A stretch of DNA of 64,000 nucleotides from Alphaproteobacteria bacterium HGW-Alphaproteobacteria-1. GTDB taxonomy: Bacteria > Pseudomonadota > Alphaproteobacteria > Rhodobacterales > Rhodobacteraceae. The translations under genes were made by a program, and so were the position numbers. Every line of letters starts with the position of its first letter. Within the stretch, counting starts at the first letter, position 1. Below the pieces are notes generated by a model. The model saw only the letters and a list, made by a program, of their open reading frames with translations. It had not been told where the DNA came from and did not search any database. The stretch spans positions 1 through 64,000 of the forward strand of contig PHEQ01000014.1 in the NCBI GenBank assembly GCA_002842985.1, in the 5' to 3' direction. Positions 43,407 to 53,038 of this stretch are shown piece after piece.

Positions 43407-43756
43407 GCGCCGCCCTCCCGCTCGGTGCTGTCCTCGGGTGGCAGGGTCACATCGTCGTCACGCGCGGTCAGATAGGCACCAAGCGCCATCATCACCACCA
43501 CCGCCGTCATGCCGAAGGAGATCACAATCGCCGTCAGCACCAGCGCCTGCGGCAACGGATCGGTATAGGTCTCGACCCCGTCGCGCAGCACCGGCGGCGC
43601 GTTCACCACCAGCCGCCCGGTGGCAAAGAGGAAATAGTTGACCGCATAGGTCAGCAGCGCCAGCCCGAGAATGACCGGGAATGTCCGCAGCCGCAGAACA
43701 AGGTAAAGCCCCGCCGCCGTCATCACCCCGATTGCGCTCGCCATCAGGAGTTCCAT
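43403..43756 (-). CDS. mnhC: Na+/H+ antiporter subunit C
   Basis: A 117-residue three-helix subunit homologous to NuoK (LVLRLRTFPVILGLALLTYAVN). The charged C-terminal tail (ARDDDVTLPPEDSTE) is cytoplasmic or periplasmic. It begins one base after the stop of the fused A/B gene, so coupling is likely. Confidence 0.93.
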   Translation of the reverse strand: MELLMASAIGVMTAAGLYLVLRLRTFPVILGLALLTYAVNYFLFATGRLVVNAPPVLRDGVETYTDPLPQALVLTAIVISFGMTAVVVMMALGAYLTARDDDVTLPPEDSTEREGGA

Positions 43757-43757
43757 G

Positions 43758-46622
43758 TCACCTGCCCTCCTCTGCGTCGCGCGTGGGGTCGATGTCCATC
43801 GGCTCCACGTTCACGGTCTCGCCCGCGCGCCGTGCCATGCTCGACAGGCTCTGAAGCGCCAGCATCACCGCCCCCAGCACGGTCAGGAACACGCCCACGT
43901 CAAACGCCATGGCCGTGGCCCATTCAAACTCTTCGATCGGCGGGAAATGCAGATAGCCGTAATCCGACGTGAGGAACGGCCGCCCGGCAAGCCAGGCACC
44001 GATCCCCGTCACCGTGGCGATCAGCACGCCGATGCCGATGGTGGCGTGATAGGTCACGCGCTGCCGCGCCTCGGCCCAGGCAAAGCCCGAGGCCATGTAT
44101 TGCATGAGAAACGCGATCGCCACGACCAGACCGGCGATGAACCCGCCGCCCGGCTCGTTATGTCCGCGCAGAAAGATGTAGGCCCCCACCATCAGCGCAA
44201 TGGGCATCATCACCCGCGTCGCCACCACCATCATCAGCGGGTGACGGTCGCCCGCCTCGGGCAGTTCCGGCCTGTCCCAGTTCGCCAGCCACCGCCCGCC
44301 GGGGCCGCGCAGCACCGCATCGGTCAGCGCGAAGATCACCAGCGCGGCAATGCCCAGCACGATGATCTCGCCGTAGGTGTCATAGCCCCGGAAATCCACC
44401 AGGATCACGTTGACCACATTGGTGCCGCCGCCGCCCTTGTAGGAATTGGCGAGGTGAAAGGCGGAAATGCTCTCTTGCGCGAAGTCGCGCACCAGAATGG
44501 CATAGGTCAGCCCTGCCACCGCCACACCGCCCGCGAGCGCAATGACCGTGTCGCGCGCGCGCCGCCCCGGCGTGCTCTCGACCGGCGTCTCACGCGGGAG
44601 GAAGTTGAGCGCAAGCAGCAGCAGGATGATCGTCACCACCTCGACCGAAATCTGCGTCATCGCCAGATCCGGTGCCGAGAAATAGACAAACCCGAGCGAG
44701 ACCATCAGCCCCACCACCCCGATCAGCACCAGCGCGGTGAAGCGCGCCCGGTGATAGACAACCAATAGCCCCGTCGCCACCACCAGGAGCAGCCACGCCA
44801 TTGCGGGCACGGGCGTGATCGGGATCATCTCGCGCGTCGGCGGCTGCAACCCGCCGCCCTGCCAGGCAAGCCAGCCCGCCGCCAGAACCGCCACGCTGAA
44901 CACCGCCGCGTTGCGCATCAGCGCGCCGTTGTGCAGCCCGTCGGTCAGCGCCGTGGCGCCACGCGTGGCCGCTTGCGTCACCGCGTCGAACATGGCCTTC
45001 GCGTCAGGGCGCGGCGCGGCGTTCCACATCCGCATCAAGGGGCCATGCAGCGCCAGCAAGAGCGCCCCGCCCAGCACCGCGATCACCGACATCCAGAAGG
45101 CGGGCACCAGCCCGTGCCAGTGGTAGATTTTCACATAAGGATCGGACCCCGTGACCGCCGCCGCCGTCACCCGCACCAGATCGCCGACCATGGTCATGGG
45201 CAGAAGGCCGATCAGCACTACCAGCACCACCAGAAGCGCGGGCGCGGCCCACATGCCGAAGCCGGGGTCATGCGGCTTGGCCGGATAATCGCTGCGCTTG
45301 GGGCCCAGGAACACATGCGCGATGTAGCGAAACGAATAGGCGACCGAGAAAAGAGCGCCCAGCGTCGCCACCGCCCCCATCAGCCAATGCGGCCCGATCC
45401 ACTGAGTATGCGCCACCTCTTCCAGCATCATTTCCTTGGACAGGAACCCGTTCAGCGGCGGGATACCCGCCATCGACAGCGCCGCCACCGTGGCGATGGT
45501 AAAGGTGATCGGCATCAGGTGCCGCAGACCGCCCAGCCGCTTGATGTCGCGGGTATGCGCCTCATGGTCCACGATCCCCGCCGTCATGAAGAGCGCGGCC
45601 TTGAACGTGGCGTGATTGATGATGTGGAACACCGCCACCACTGCCGCCGCCTTGGTGCCCAGCCCCAGAAGCATGGTGATGAGGCCCAGGTGACTGACGG
45701 TCGAGAAGGCCAGAAGCGCCTTGAGATCATCCTTGAAAAGCGCGATCTTGGCCGCCATCACCATGGTGATGAGGCCCGTCGAGGCCACGATCCAGAACCA
45801 TTCCGGCGTCCCCGCCAGCACCGGCCACATGCGCGCCATCAGAAACAGCCCCGCCTTCACCATCGTGGCCGAATGCAGATAAGCCGAGACAGGCGTAGGC
45901 GCGGCCATGGCGTGCGGCAGCCAGAAGTGGAACGGGAACTGCGCCGATTTGGTGAAACAGCCCAAGAGGATCAGAATGAGCGCGGGCAGATACATCGGGC
46001 TTGCCTGAATCGCGTCCTTCTGCGTCAGGATCACGCTCAGGTCATAGCTGCCCGCGATATTACCCAGGATCAGCATCCCCGCGATCATCGCAAGGCCGCC
46101 CATGCCCGTGACCGTCAATGCCATCCGCGCGCCCTGACGGCCCTCGGGCAGATGTTTCCAGTAGCCGATCAGCAGGAAGGAAGAGAGCGAGGTCAGCTCC
46201 CAGAACACCAGCAAAAGCAGTATGTTGTCGCTCAGGACAATCCCCACCATCGCACCCTGAAAGAGCAGCAGATAGGTATAGAACTGGCCCATCGGATCCT
46301 CGCGCGAGAGATAGAACCGCGCATAGAGAATTATCAGCAGGCCGATGCCAAGGATCATCCCCGCGAACAGAAGCCCGAGCCCGTCGAGCATGAAATTGAC
46401 GTTGAGACCCAGCGAGGGCAACCACTCGATGCCGAATGTCAGCACCTCGCCGCGCATCACCGAGGGCGCACAGATGAGCAGGAAGATCAGCGCAAGGATC
46501 GTCGGCAAGGCGGTGAAGGCGGCACAGGTATTGCGCCCCGCTTGAATCATCAGCCCCGGCAGGAGCGCGCCCAGAAACGGCAATGCCGCGATGATCGGCA
46601 ACAACCCTGCGACGGTCTCCAT
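43758..46622 (-). CDS. mnhA: Na+/H+ antiporter fused subunit A/B
   Basis: The largest Mrp subunit, 954 residues. The N-terminal part is NuoL-like (FWLPHAMAAPTPVSAYLHSATMVKAG, HIINHATFKAALFMTAGIVDHE), then an A-specific region. The C-terminal 200 or so residues are an MnhB-like domain (REPGGGFIAGLVVAIAFLMQYMASG-type text seen as GHNEPGGGFIAGLVVAIAF). No separate mnhB exists, consistent with a fusion found in many alphaproteobacteria. The complex expels Na+ and helps pH and salt tolerance. The ATG at 46622 begins METVAGLLPIIAALPFLG. Confidence 0.93.
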   Translation of the reverse strand: METVAGLLPIIAALPFLGALLPGLMIQAGRNTCAAFTALPTILALIFLLICAPSVMRGEVLTFGIEWLPSLGLNVNFMLDGLGLLFAGMILGIGLLIILYARFYLSREDPMGQFYTYLLLFQGAMVGIVLSDNILLLLVFWELTSLSSFLLIGYWKHLPEGRQGARMALTVTGMGGLAMIAGMLILGNIAGSYDLSVILTQKDAIQASPMYLPALILILLGCFTKSAQFPFHFWLPHAMAAPTPVSAYLHSATMVKAGLFLMARMWPVLAGTPEWFWIVASTGLITMVMAAKIALFKDDLKALLAFSTVSHLGLITMLLGLGTKAAAVVAVFHIINHATFKAALFMTAGIVDHEAHTRDIKRLGGLRHLMPITFTIATVAALSMAGIPPLNGFLSKEMMLEEVAHTQWIGPHWLMGAVATLGALFSVAYSFRYIAHVFLGPKRSDYPAKPHDPGFGMWAAPALLVVLVVLIGLLPMTMVGDLVRVTAAAVTGSDPYVKIYHWHGLVPAFWMSVIAVLGGALLLALHGPLMRMWNAAPRPDAKAMFDAVTQAATRGATALTDGLHNGALMRNAAVFSVAVLAAGWLAWQGGGLQPPTREMIPITPVPAMAWLLLVVATGLLVVYHRARFTALVLIGVVGLMVSLGFVYFSAPDLAMTQISVEVVTIILLLLALNFLPRETPVESTPGRRARDTVIALAGGVAVAGLTYAILVRDFAQESISAFHLANSYKGGGGTNVVNVILVDFRGYDTYGEIIVLGIAALVIFALTDAVLRGPGGRWLANWDRPELPEAGDRHPLMMVVATRVMMPIALMVGAYIFLRGHNEPGGGFIAGLVVAIAFLMQYMASGFAWAEARQRVTYHATIGIGVLIATVTGIGAWLAGRPFLTSDYGYLHFPPIEEFEWATAMAFDVGVFLTVLGAVMLALQSLSSMARRAGETVNVEPMDIDPTRDAEEGR

Positions 46623-46767
46623 GACGCCCTGCCCCCTGTCGTGTTCTCCAGGTCCGCTCGCGCATCGCGTGGCGGCCCTTTCCTCTTGTTGTCGGTAATA
46701 TATGGACAGGAGCCGGGGCAACAAGCCGAATCCGACCGATTTTCCGGGCATTCCGCGTGACCTGCGC

Positions 46768-47853
46768 TCAGGCGGCCCGCCCCATCGCCAGCGTGATCGC
46801 CTCGTAATGCCGCAGCACCGGCCAGACTGGTCGGGAATGTTCGGGCAGGCGCGCGCGGTCGAAGTCTGCCAGAAGCGTCCGCGCCACCACCTCCGGCTTG
46901 CGCCGCATCCGGCCGAGATAGAGGCTTTCGGTGATCGTGCCCGCCACCTCGATCTCGTCATGTTCGGGCAGGATCAACCCGTGATAGCGCACCAGCGGCC
47001 CGCCCTCGGCGCGCACCGCCGAAAAGCCGTTGACCAGATGCCGCGCGGGCACCAGCACCGCCTCCTGCCCGAAGAGATATTCCACGTCAGAGCCCCGGAT
47101 CACCAGCCGCTGATGCGGGGCCACGATGATATCCGCGCGCAACCCGAAATAGGGCGCGCGCAACCGCACCGGGGCAAAGCTGCCCAGCGCGGGCACGGTG
47201 CAGGCCAAGGATTGAAGCACCGGCACCGCCGCGCCGCCCGCCCCGCGCACAAGATCCCCGCGCCGCAGCGTTCCGGCATGAACATAGCCGTGTGGCACCC
47301 GCACCGGCACCAGCCCGCCCAGCCCCGGCATCGGCCCGACCGGCTCGACCGCGTCCGAGAGCGCGGCAAAGATCACCTGCCCGTCCATCTGCCGTTGGCG
47401 CGGATCGGTGAAGACGGTGCGCAGATCGGCCAAAGGCATCGGATGCGGCGGCGCCAGCGTGACCGAGGTCAGCCCCAGCACATCGGGCCGCTCGAGCGTG
47501 AGCCGTCCCCAGCGCGCGGGCGCGTCCCAGCTATAGGTGATGCGCAGGCTCTCGCTGCGGTCATCGGGGCAAAACGGCAAGGTGGCATGGCGCAGATCGC
47601 CCGCCTGATTTTCCACCAGCACGATCCCCCCCGACGGCAGAAGCTGAAGCGAGAAACTGCCCGCCCAGGGATGCGTGCGCCCGAAGGCCAGAAGCGTGAG
47701 CGGACGCCGCTCTATCGCGGGGCGCGTCTCGATCATCAGCGTGCCGCGCGGCAAGAGCGCGTCGGGTCCGGGCAGTGGTCCGGGCACCTCTGCCGCCAGC
47801 CCATGGGCGGCGAACCGCCCGCCCTCGCGCGTGCTGAGCGCGATCCAGCCCAT
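46768..47853 (-). CDS. Hint-domain protein with a degenerate splicing site
   Basis: A 361-residue protein. Its second half resembles the Hint (hedgehog/intein) domain of its neighbour: HAGTLRRGDLVRG, then APHQRLVIRGSDVEYLFGQEAVLVPARHLVNG against SPLHRVLIRDSLAELLFGEGEVLVAARDLVN. The catalytic N-terminal cysteine of true Hint domains is missing (VRVPHGYVHAG replaces PCFVAGTRI), so autoproteolysis is unlikely. The first half (about 150 residues) is not recognised. The start codon directly follows the upstream stop (TGAATG). Confidence 0.78.
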   Translation of the reverse strand: MGWIALSTREGGRFAAHGLAAEVPGPLPGPDALLPRGTLMIETRPAIERRPLTLLAFGRTHPWAGSFSLQLLPSGGIVLVENQAGDLRHATLPFCPDDRSESLRITYSWDAPARWGRLTLERPDVLGLTSVTLAPPHPMPLADLRTVFTDPRQRQMDGQVIFAALSDAVEPVGPMPGLGGLVPVRVPHGYVHAGTLRRGDLVRGAGGAAVPVLQSLACTVPALGSFAPVRLRAPYFGLRADIIVAPHQRLVIRGSDVEYLFGQEAVLVPARHLVNGFSAVRAEGGPLVRYHGLILPEHDEIEVAGTITESLYLGRMRRKPEVVARTLLADFDRARLPEHSRPVWPVLRHYEAITLAMGRAA

Positions 47854-49428
47854 TCAGGCTGCCCGCCCCGCCAGAAGCCGTGCCTCGAAGGGGCGCAACA
47901 TGCGCCGCGCGGCAGGGCTGTAACCTGCGCCGGTCGCGGGGTCGATCTCGGGGAACAGCGCGCGGATCTCGGCCACGATCCCGGCTTCGAAGCTGTGCGC
48001 GGTCTGCGGCCCCGGCAGAAAGCTTTCGGTCAAAAGACCCTCGGACCAGATCAGTTGATGACGGTCGAACAGCAGATGCACATACTCCACCTCGCCCCCC
48101 TCGATCCGCCGCACCGTGCGGTCATTCACCAGATCGCGGGCGGCGACCAGAACCTCGCCCTCGCCGAACAGAAGTTCGGCAAGGCTGTCGCGGATCAGCA
48201 CCCGGTGCAGCGGCGAGAGCCGCAGCCCACCGTGTCGCCCGAAGGTATCCGCCGCTATGGCGATGGGGGCAAAGGCCCCCGTCGCCGCCACCCGCCGCAT
48301 ACCGATCCAGCGCAGCGGCTGCGCGCCCTCGTCCTTGGTCAACACCAGATCGCCCGGTCGCAACGCCTCCACCGCCACCTCGCCTTCTGGCGTGCGGATG
48401 CGCGTGCCGGCCACGAAACAGGGCACCGAATCCACCGTGACAAAGCCCACATCGGTCTGGCCCGTGCTGCTCTCGACCCCGTAGGTGAAATTGAACACCT
48501 CGGTATCGCCGTCGCCCAGCACCGTCACCGTGCCATCGGCATTGAGCTTGATCTGCTGACCGGAATTGAGCGTGACGATATCCCCCGCCGCCACTGCCTG
48601 CCCGTTGAGATGGGTGATGGTCAACGTCCCCGACGTGCCGTTCACGTCATTGGCCAGCAGATCGAGAATGCGCGAGCCGTCGGGAAACAGCGTCGTGGTG
48701 TCATCCATCGCCACCAGCGTGGTCTGCACGCTGTTGGCGGCAATCAGGACAGTGGAATCGTAATTCGCATCGGTCACATCGGCAATGCCGATCCGGATGG
48801 AGTTCATCACGCCCGAATTGACCGGAATGGTCAGCGTCAGCGTCAGGGTAAACCCGTCCATCTCGGTATTGAACTGGTCTTGCGTGTTATCGATGAAAAG
48901 ATTGCCGTTCGACCCGGCATTGAGGTTGTTGGGGTCGATATCGCCATCACCCACCGACAGCGGCACAAGGTTACCGTTGATCCAGACGCCAAAGAAATCC
49001 TGAAACGCCCCCAAGGCGAATTCGGGATATTCCTCGGAGGCAAAGACGAATTGCATCGTCATGACATCGCCCGTGGGGATGAAATTCACATCGAGATAGG
49101 CCGCATCGAAGGTTGGGGCCCCCGCGGCGGCGTTGAAACCCGCCACACCGTTCGGCCCGCTCGAAGTTGTCGTGGTGCTGCTGCTCAGGTTCGACTGGAA
49201 AAAGTTGTTGTTGGTGAAGCCGTTGAGGTCACCGGTCGAGAACATCACACCCGTGTCGCCCGGCACCACACCGGGCGAGATCGCATTGCCGTTGGTATAG
49301 ATGCCCGAGGAGTCGCGGTCGCCGGTATAGGAGGCGCTGATCACCTGCACCCCGTCGCCGAAAATCGTCTCTGCCATCTGCATGGCCGAGGCATTCTTGT
49401 TGATCGGAATCTCGACGCCCGCAACCAT
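47854..49428 (-). CDS. Choice-of-anchor L and Hint domain protein
   Basis: A 524-residue acidic, Asn/Thr/Gly-rich protein. The N-terminal 220 residues match the choice-of-anchor L pattern (QFVFASEEYPEFALGAFQDFFGVWING). A short beta domain follows (LANDVNGTSGTLTITHLNGQ, cadherin-like). A Hint domain begins at Cys of VPCFVAGTRIRTPEGEVAVEAL (about residue 337) and includes SPLHRVL. No signal peptide is visible, so type I secretion or non-classical export is probable. The ATG at 49428 follows CGAGGTGGCAGGC. The function is unknown; the Hint part could cleave or attach the protein. Confidence 0.85.
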   Translation of the reverse strand: MVAGVEIPINKNASAMQMAETIFGDGVQVISASYTGDRDSSGIYTNGNAISPGVVPGDTGVMFSTGDLNGFTNNNFFQSNLSSSTTTTSSGPNGVAGFNAAAGAPTFDAAYLDVNFIPTGDVMTMQFVFASEEYPEFALGAFQDFFGVWINGNLVPLSVGDGDIDPNNLNAGSNGNLFIDNTQDQFNTEMDGFTLTLTLTIPVNSGVMNSIRIGIADVTDANYDSTVLIAANSVQTTLVAMDDTTTLFPDGSRILDLLANDVNGTSGTLTITHLNGQAVAAGDIVTLNSGQQIKLNADGTVTVLGDGDTEVFNFTYGVESSTGQTDVGFVTVDSVPCFVAGTRIRTPEGEVAVEALRPGDLVLTKDEGAQPLRWIGMRRVAATGAFAPIAIAADTFGRHGGLRLSPLHRVLIRDSLAELLFGEGEVLVAARDLVNDRTVRRIEGGEVEYVHLLFDRHQLIWSEGLLTESFLPGPQTAHSFEAGIVAEIRALFPEIDPATGAGYSPAARRMLRPFEARLLAGRAA

Positions 49429-49700
49429 GCCTGCCACCTCGTATCGTCAGGCGGGATCACAGCGGCCTCATGGTCGGCGGAAGGGCGCATACGCGCCCGT
49501 CACCTCTCCATTTTCAGGGCCTGCCGTCCGGTTTTTCCGGCTCTCGCGGCCCGCTGCGCGTGCTCGAACCCTGCCTCGGGTTTGTTATTGCGGCATTGAT
49601 AGCAAATCCTTCCCACGTTGTTAAGGTTTATTCGCACCGCCGGTTTGCACCCGCCCGCGATCCGCGCTAGGCCAAGCCCATCAGACGAAAGGCCGCCACC

Positions 49701-50852
49701 ATGCCCCCTGCCCCGCTCGACCCCGTCCGCCTCACCGCCGATCTTCTGCGCTGCCCCTCGGTCACGCCCGCGGAAGGCGGCGCGCTGCGGCTGCTGGAGG
49801 GGGTGCTGTCGGAGGCAGGCTTTGCCTGCACCCGAGTGGATCGTGGCGGGGTCAGCAATCTCTTTGCCCGCTGGGGCGACAAGGGCGCCGCGAGAACCTT
49901 CGGCTTCAACGGTCATACCGATGTCGTGCCGGTGGGCGACGAGGCCGCCTGGACCGTGCCACCCTTTGGCGCGGTCGAGCGTGACGGCGTGCTCTACGGG
50001 CGCGGGGCCACCGACATGAAATCCGGCGTCGCGGCCTTCGCCGCGGCAGCGGTGGATTTCGTCCGCGCCACGCCCCCCGACGGCGCCGTGATCCTCGCCA
50101 TCACCGGGGATGAGGAGGGCGATGCCACGGACGGCACCACGGCCCTGCTCGACTGGATGCAGGCGCAGGGCGAGCGCATGACCGCCTGCCTTGTGGGCGA
50201 GCCCACCTGTCCCGCGCGCATGGGCGAGATGATCAAGATCGGGCGGCGCGGTTCGCTTGTCGCGTGGATCACGCTGACCGGGGTGCAGGGCCATTCCGCC
50301 TATCCACACCGTGCCCGCAATCCGCTACCCGCCATGGCGCGGCTGATGGACCGGCTGGCCTCGCATCCCCTTGATGAGGGCACCGAGCATTTCGACCCCT
50401 CGACGCTTGCCATCGTTACCATCGACACCGGCAACCCCGCCACCAACGTGATCCCGGCGCAGACCCGCGCCACCGTCAATATCCGCTTCAACGACGCCCA
50501 TGACAGCGGATCGCTCGTCGCCTGGATGCAAGGCGAGCTTGACCGCGTGAGCGCCGAATTCGGCACCACCGGCACAATGACGGTCAAGGTCTCGGGCGAG
50601 TCTTTCCTTACGCCGCCCGGCGCGCTGTCGGATCTCGTCGCCCGCGCTGTCGAGGCCGAGACCGGCGTTGTGCCGGTGCTGTCGACGACGGGGGGCACGT
50701 CGGACGCGCGCTTTGTCAAGGATCACTGCCCGGTGGTGGAATTCGGCCTGGTCGGCCAGACCATGCACCAGGTGGACGAGCGCGTGGACGTGGCGCAGAT
50801 CCACCAGTTGAAGGCGATCTATGCCCGCATCCTGCGAGATTACTTTGCATGA
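49701..50852 (+). CDS. dapE: Succinyl-diaminopimelate desuccinylase
   Basis: An M20-family zinc hydrolase in the lysine/diaminopimelate pathway. The 383-residue protein has the metal-binding [27 protein letters not shown], the catalytic [11 protein letters not shown] and the substrate-binding [20 protein letters not shown] segment ([10 protein letters not shown]). It ends with [20 protein letters not shown]. Its stop overlaps the start of the DUF2064 gene by four bases. Confidence 0.95.
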   Translation: MPPAPLDPVRLTADLLRCPSVTPAEGGALRLLEGVLSEAGFACTRVDRGGVSNLFARWGDKGAARTFGFNGHTDVVPVGDEAAWTVPPFGAVERDGVLYGRGATDMKSGVAAFAAAAVDFVRATPPDGAVILAITGDEEGDATDGTTALLDWMQAQGERMTACLVGEPTCPARMGEMIKIGRRGSLVAWITLTGVQGHSAYPHRARNPLPAMARLMDRLASHPLDEGTEHFDPSTLAIVTIDTGNPATNVIPAQTRATVNIRFNDAHDSGSLVAWMQGELDRVSAEFGTTGTMTVKVSGESFLTPPGALSDLVARAVEAETGVVPVLSTTGGTSDARFVKDHCPVVEFGLVGQTMHQVDERVDVAQIHQLKAIYARILRDYFA

Positions 50853-51433
50853 GGCGGGCCACCCTCGTCGTGATGGTGAAAGAACCGCGCCCGGGCCGCG
50901 TCAAGACGCGGCTGGGGCGTGATCTGGGCATGACCGCCGCCGCCTGGTGGTTTCGTCATCAGGTTGCGCGCCTCTTGCGCCGGATCGAGGATCCGCGCTG
51001 GCGCCTCGTGCTCGCCGTCAGCCCCGACCGCGCCGGGATGCAGAGCCGCGTCTGGCCCGCGCATCTGCCCCGCGTGCCGCAGGGCGCGGGCGATCTGGGC
51101 GACCGGATGGGGCGCATATTCCGCAGCCTGCCGCCGGGGCCGGTCTGCATCATCGGGGCGGATATTCCCGGCATCACCCGCGCCCGTATCGTTCGCGCCT
51201 TCGCCGCCCTCGGGCAGCATGACGCAGTGATCGGCCCGGCCCCCGATGGCGGCTACTGGCTCATCGGGCTCAGCCGCAGCGCCGCCGTGCCCGCCCGCCT
51301 TTTCGAGGGCGTGCGCTGGTCAAGCCCTCACGCTCGCGCCGACACCCTGCGCAGTCTTGGGGCAGCCCGCGTCGCGCAGATCGACACGCTCCGCGATGTG
51401 GATGAGGCGCGCGATCTGCACCCGATGACGTAA
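50849..51433 (+). CDS. DUF2064 / TIGR04282-type glycosyltransferase
   Basis: A 194-residue nucleotide-sugar-transferase-like protein. [13 protein letters not shown] near the start and [21 protein letters not shown] and [14 protein letters not shown] are the family signatures. Relatives in arsenosugar pathways give the family its name, but most members have no tested function. It is translationally coupled to dapE and converges on the regulator gene, 85 bases apart. Confidence 0.85.
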   Translation: MRRATLVVMVKEPRPGRVKTRLGRDLGMTAAAWWFRHQVARLLRRIEDPRWRLVLAVSPDRAGMQSRVWPAHLPRVPQGAGDLGDRMGRIFRSLPPGPVCIIGADIPGITRARIVRAFAALGQHDAVIGPAPDGGYWLIGLSRSAAVPARLFEGVRWSSPHARADTLRSLGAARVAQIDTLRDVDEARDLHPMT

Positions 51434-51518
51434 CGCCTGAAACCGGGGGCAGCGCGGGCCGGCTTCCGTCACGGTTGAGACCGACCGGCGGGCGCCGGGC
51501 CGCGTCAGGCGCGTCGGT

Positions 51519-52886
51519 TCAGATCCCCCAGGCGGCGCATTTGCGATCGACCGTCTTGCGCGCCACGCCAAGGCGCCGCGCCGCTTCGGCGCGGTTGCCG
51601 CCACAGGCGTCGAGCACCGCCATGATGTGCCTCTGCTCCACCAGTTCCAGCGTCTCGATGGCCTCAACGCCGGTCACGCGCCCCTCGCCCGCGAAATCGG
51701 GCGGAAAGGCCCCAAGGATCACCGAGCGTTCGATCAGGTTGCGCAATTCGCGCACGTTGCCGGGCCAGTCATAGCGGCTCAGCTTGAGCAGCACCTGCTC
51801 GTTCAGTTCGAGCGCGGGCATCCCGAGAACCTTGGAAAGCTCACTCATGAAGAAGGCGGCAAGCGCGCCAATATCTTCTTTGCGATCCTTGAGGGCCGGC
51901 ATGACCACGTTGACCACGTTGATGCGGTGATAGAGATCGGCGCGGAACCGGCCGTCGCGCACCGCCGTCGTGAGATCGGCATTGGTGGCAAACAGAAACC
52001 GAAGGTCGAGCGGCACCTCGCGTTCCGAGCCGATGGGACGGACGCGGCGATCCTCGAGCACCCGCAGAAGTGCAGCCTGCACCGTCTCGGGCAGTTGTGC
52101 CACCTCGTCGAGCAAAAGCGTGCCACCCTCGGCGTGAAACAGCAGCCCGTCCTTGCGCCGGTGCCCGCCCTCGATCACGCCGAACAGCTCTTCGGCGATA
52201 TGTTCATGCGAGATCGCCGCGCAATTCACCGCCACGAAGGGCTTGTCCGCCCGCGTCGACAGCGCGTGCAGCGTGCGCGCCGCCACTTCCTTGCCGGTCC
52301 CGCTCGCACCCGTGAACAGCACAGAGGTCGGCATCGGCGCCAGGCGCGCCAGCATCTCGCGCACCTGCCGAAGCGGGGGGGATTGCCCCAGAAGCCGCCC
52401 GCGCGCCGTTCCGCCGCCGCCCGACAACTCGTGGCGGAGCAGGTAATTGTCCCGCGCCAGATATTTCCGGTCGAGCGCGCGCGCCACCGCGTTCAGGATC
52501 TGGTTGGCGCGAAACGGCTTGAGCACGAAATCCGTGACCCCCGCCCGCAGCGCCTTGATCGCCGTTTCCAGGTCGGCGTAGGCGGTCATCAGGATTGTCT
52601 CGGCGAAAAGCCCCACCCGGCGCTGGTCTTCAAGCCAGTCCAGCCCGGTCTTGTCGGGCATGATGTTGTCGAGGATGAGCAGATCGAAATGCGCCTGATC
52701 GAGGATGTCGCCCGCCTCGCGGCAGGATCGCGCCTGTTCCACATGGCGACAGCGCGGCCCCAGCGTCTTGATCAGGAAATTGCGCATCCCCGGCTCGTCG
52801 TCGATGATGAGCACGGCGGCGCGCGCAAGGTTTTCACCGTAATCGTCGCGCGGCATATCGGCCTTGGCGATGGTGCTGGCCGTCAT
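51519..52886 (-). CDS. NtrC-family response regulator lacking the GAFTGA loop
   Basis: A 455-residue two-component regulator. The receiver domain carries the phosphorylatable Asp73 (LLILDNIMPDKTG). The AAA+ domain has Walker A GASGTGKE (Lys199) and Walker B GGTLLLDE (Asp260). The C-terminal Fis-type helix-turn-helix is NRAEAARRLGVARKTVDRK. The sigma-54 contact loop GAFTGA is absent: ELFGVIEGGHRRKDG is about four residues shorter than usual. R. capsulatus NtrC has the same kind of loss and works with sigma-70. No sensor kinase is adjacent. It overlaps the 44-residue ORF as TAATG, at the end of the formate dehydrogenase operon. Confidence 0.9.
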   Translation of the reverse strand: MTASTIAKADMPRDDYGENLARAAVLIIDDEPGMRNFLIKTLGPRCRHVEQARSCREAGDILDQAHFDLLILDNIMPDKTGLDWLEDQRRVGLFAETILMTAYADLETAIKALRAGVTDFVLKPFRANQILNAVARALDRKYLARDNYLLRHELSGGGGTARGRLLGQSPPLRQVREMLARLAPMPTSVLFTGASGTGKEVAARTLHALSTRADKPFVAVNCAAISHEHIAEELFGVIEGGHRRKDGLLFHAEGGTLLLDEVAQLPETVQAALLRVLEDRRVRPIGSEREVPLDLRFLFATNADLTTAVRDGRFRADLYHRINVVNVVMPALKDRKEDIGALAAFFMSELSKVLGMPALELNEQVLLKLSRYDWPGNVRELRNLIERSVILGAFPPDFAGEGRVTGVEAIETLELVEQRHIMAVLDACGGNRAEAARRLGVARKTVDRKCAAWGI

Positions 52887-53020
52887 TATCGCCCGTCACC
52901 AAGGCGCACGGCGTCGCTCGCGCGGGTCGTCTCGACCGTATAGCCCAGTTCGCGCAGCGCCCATGGGGCGGCGGCGGCGATCACGGCACATGCCACGAAG
53001 GCGGCTAGCATGGCTTTCAT
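52886..53020 (-). CDS. Small single-helix membrane protein (44 aa)
   Basis: A 44-residue peptide, MKAMLAAFVACAVIAAAA, then PWALRELGYTVETTRASDAVRLGDGR. The first twenty residues form one hydrophobic helix or signal. GGAGA lies eight bases before the ATG, and the stop TAA overlaps the ATG of the regulator gene (TAATG). The gap to the WD40-cytochrome gene is 18 bases. I recall similar short peptides in Rhodobacteraceae, with no known role. Confidence 0.65.
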   Translation of the reverse strand: MKAMLAAFVACAVIAAAAPWALRELGYTVETTRASDAVRLGDGR

Positions 53021-53038
53021 TGTCGTGTCTCTCCTGTT

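Noticed and set aside
51434..51518. Bidirectional terminator between the DUF2064 and regulator genes
   Set aside because: CGCCTGA and TCAGGCG are complementary but about 70 bases apart, with no T-run and no compact hairpin.
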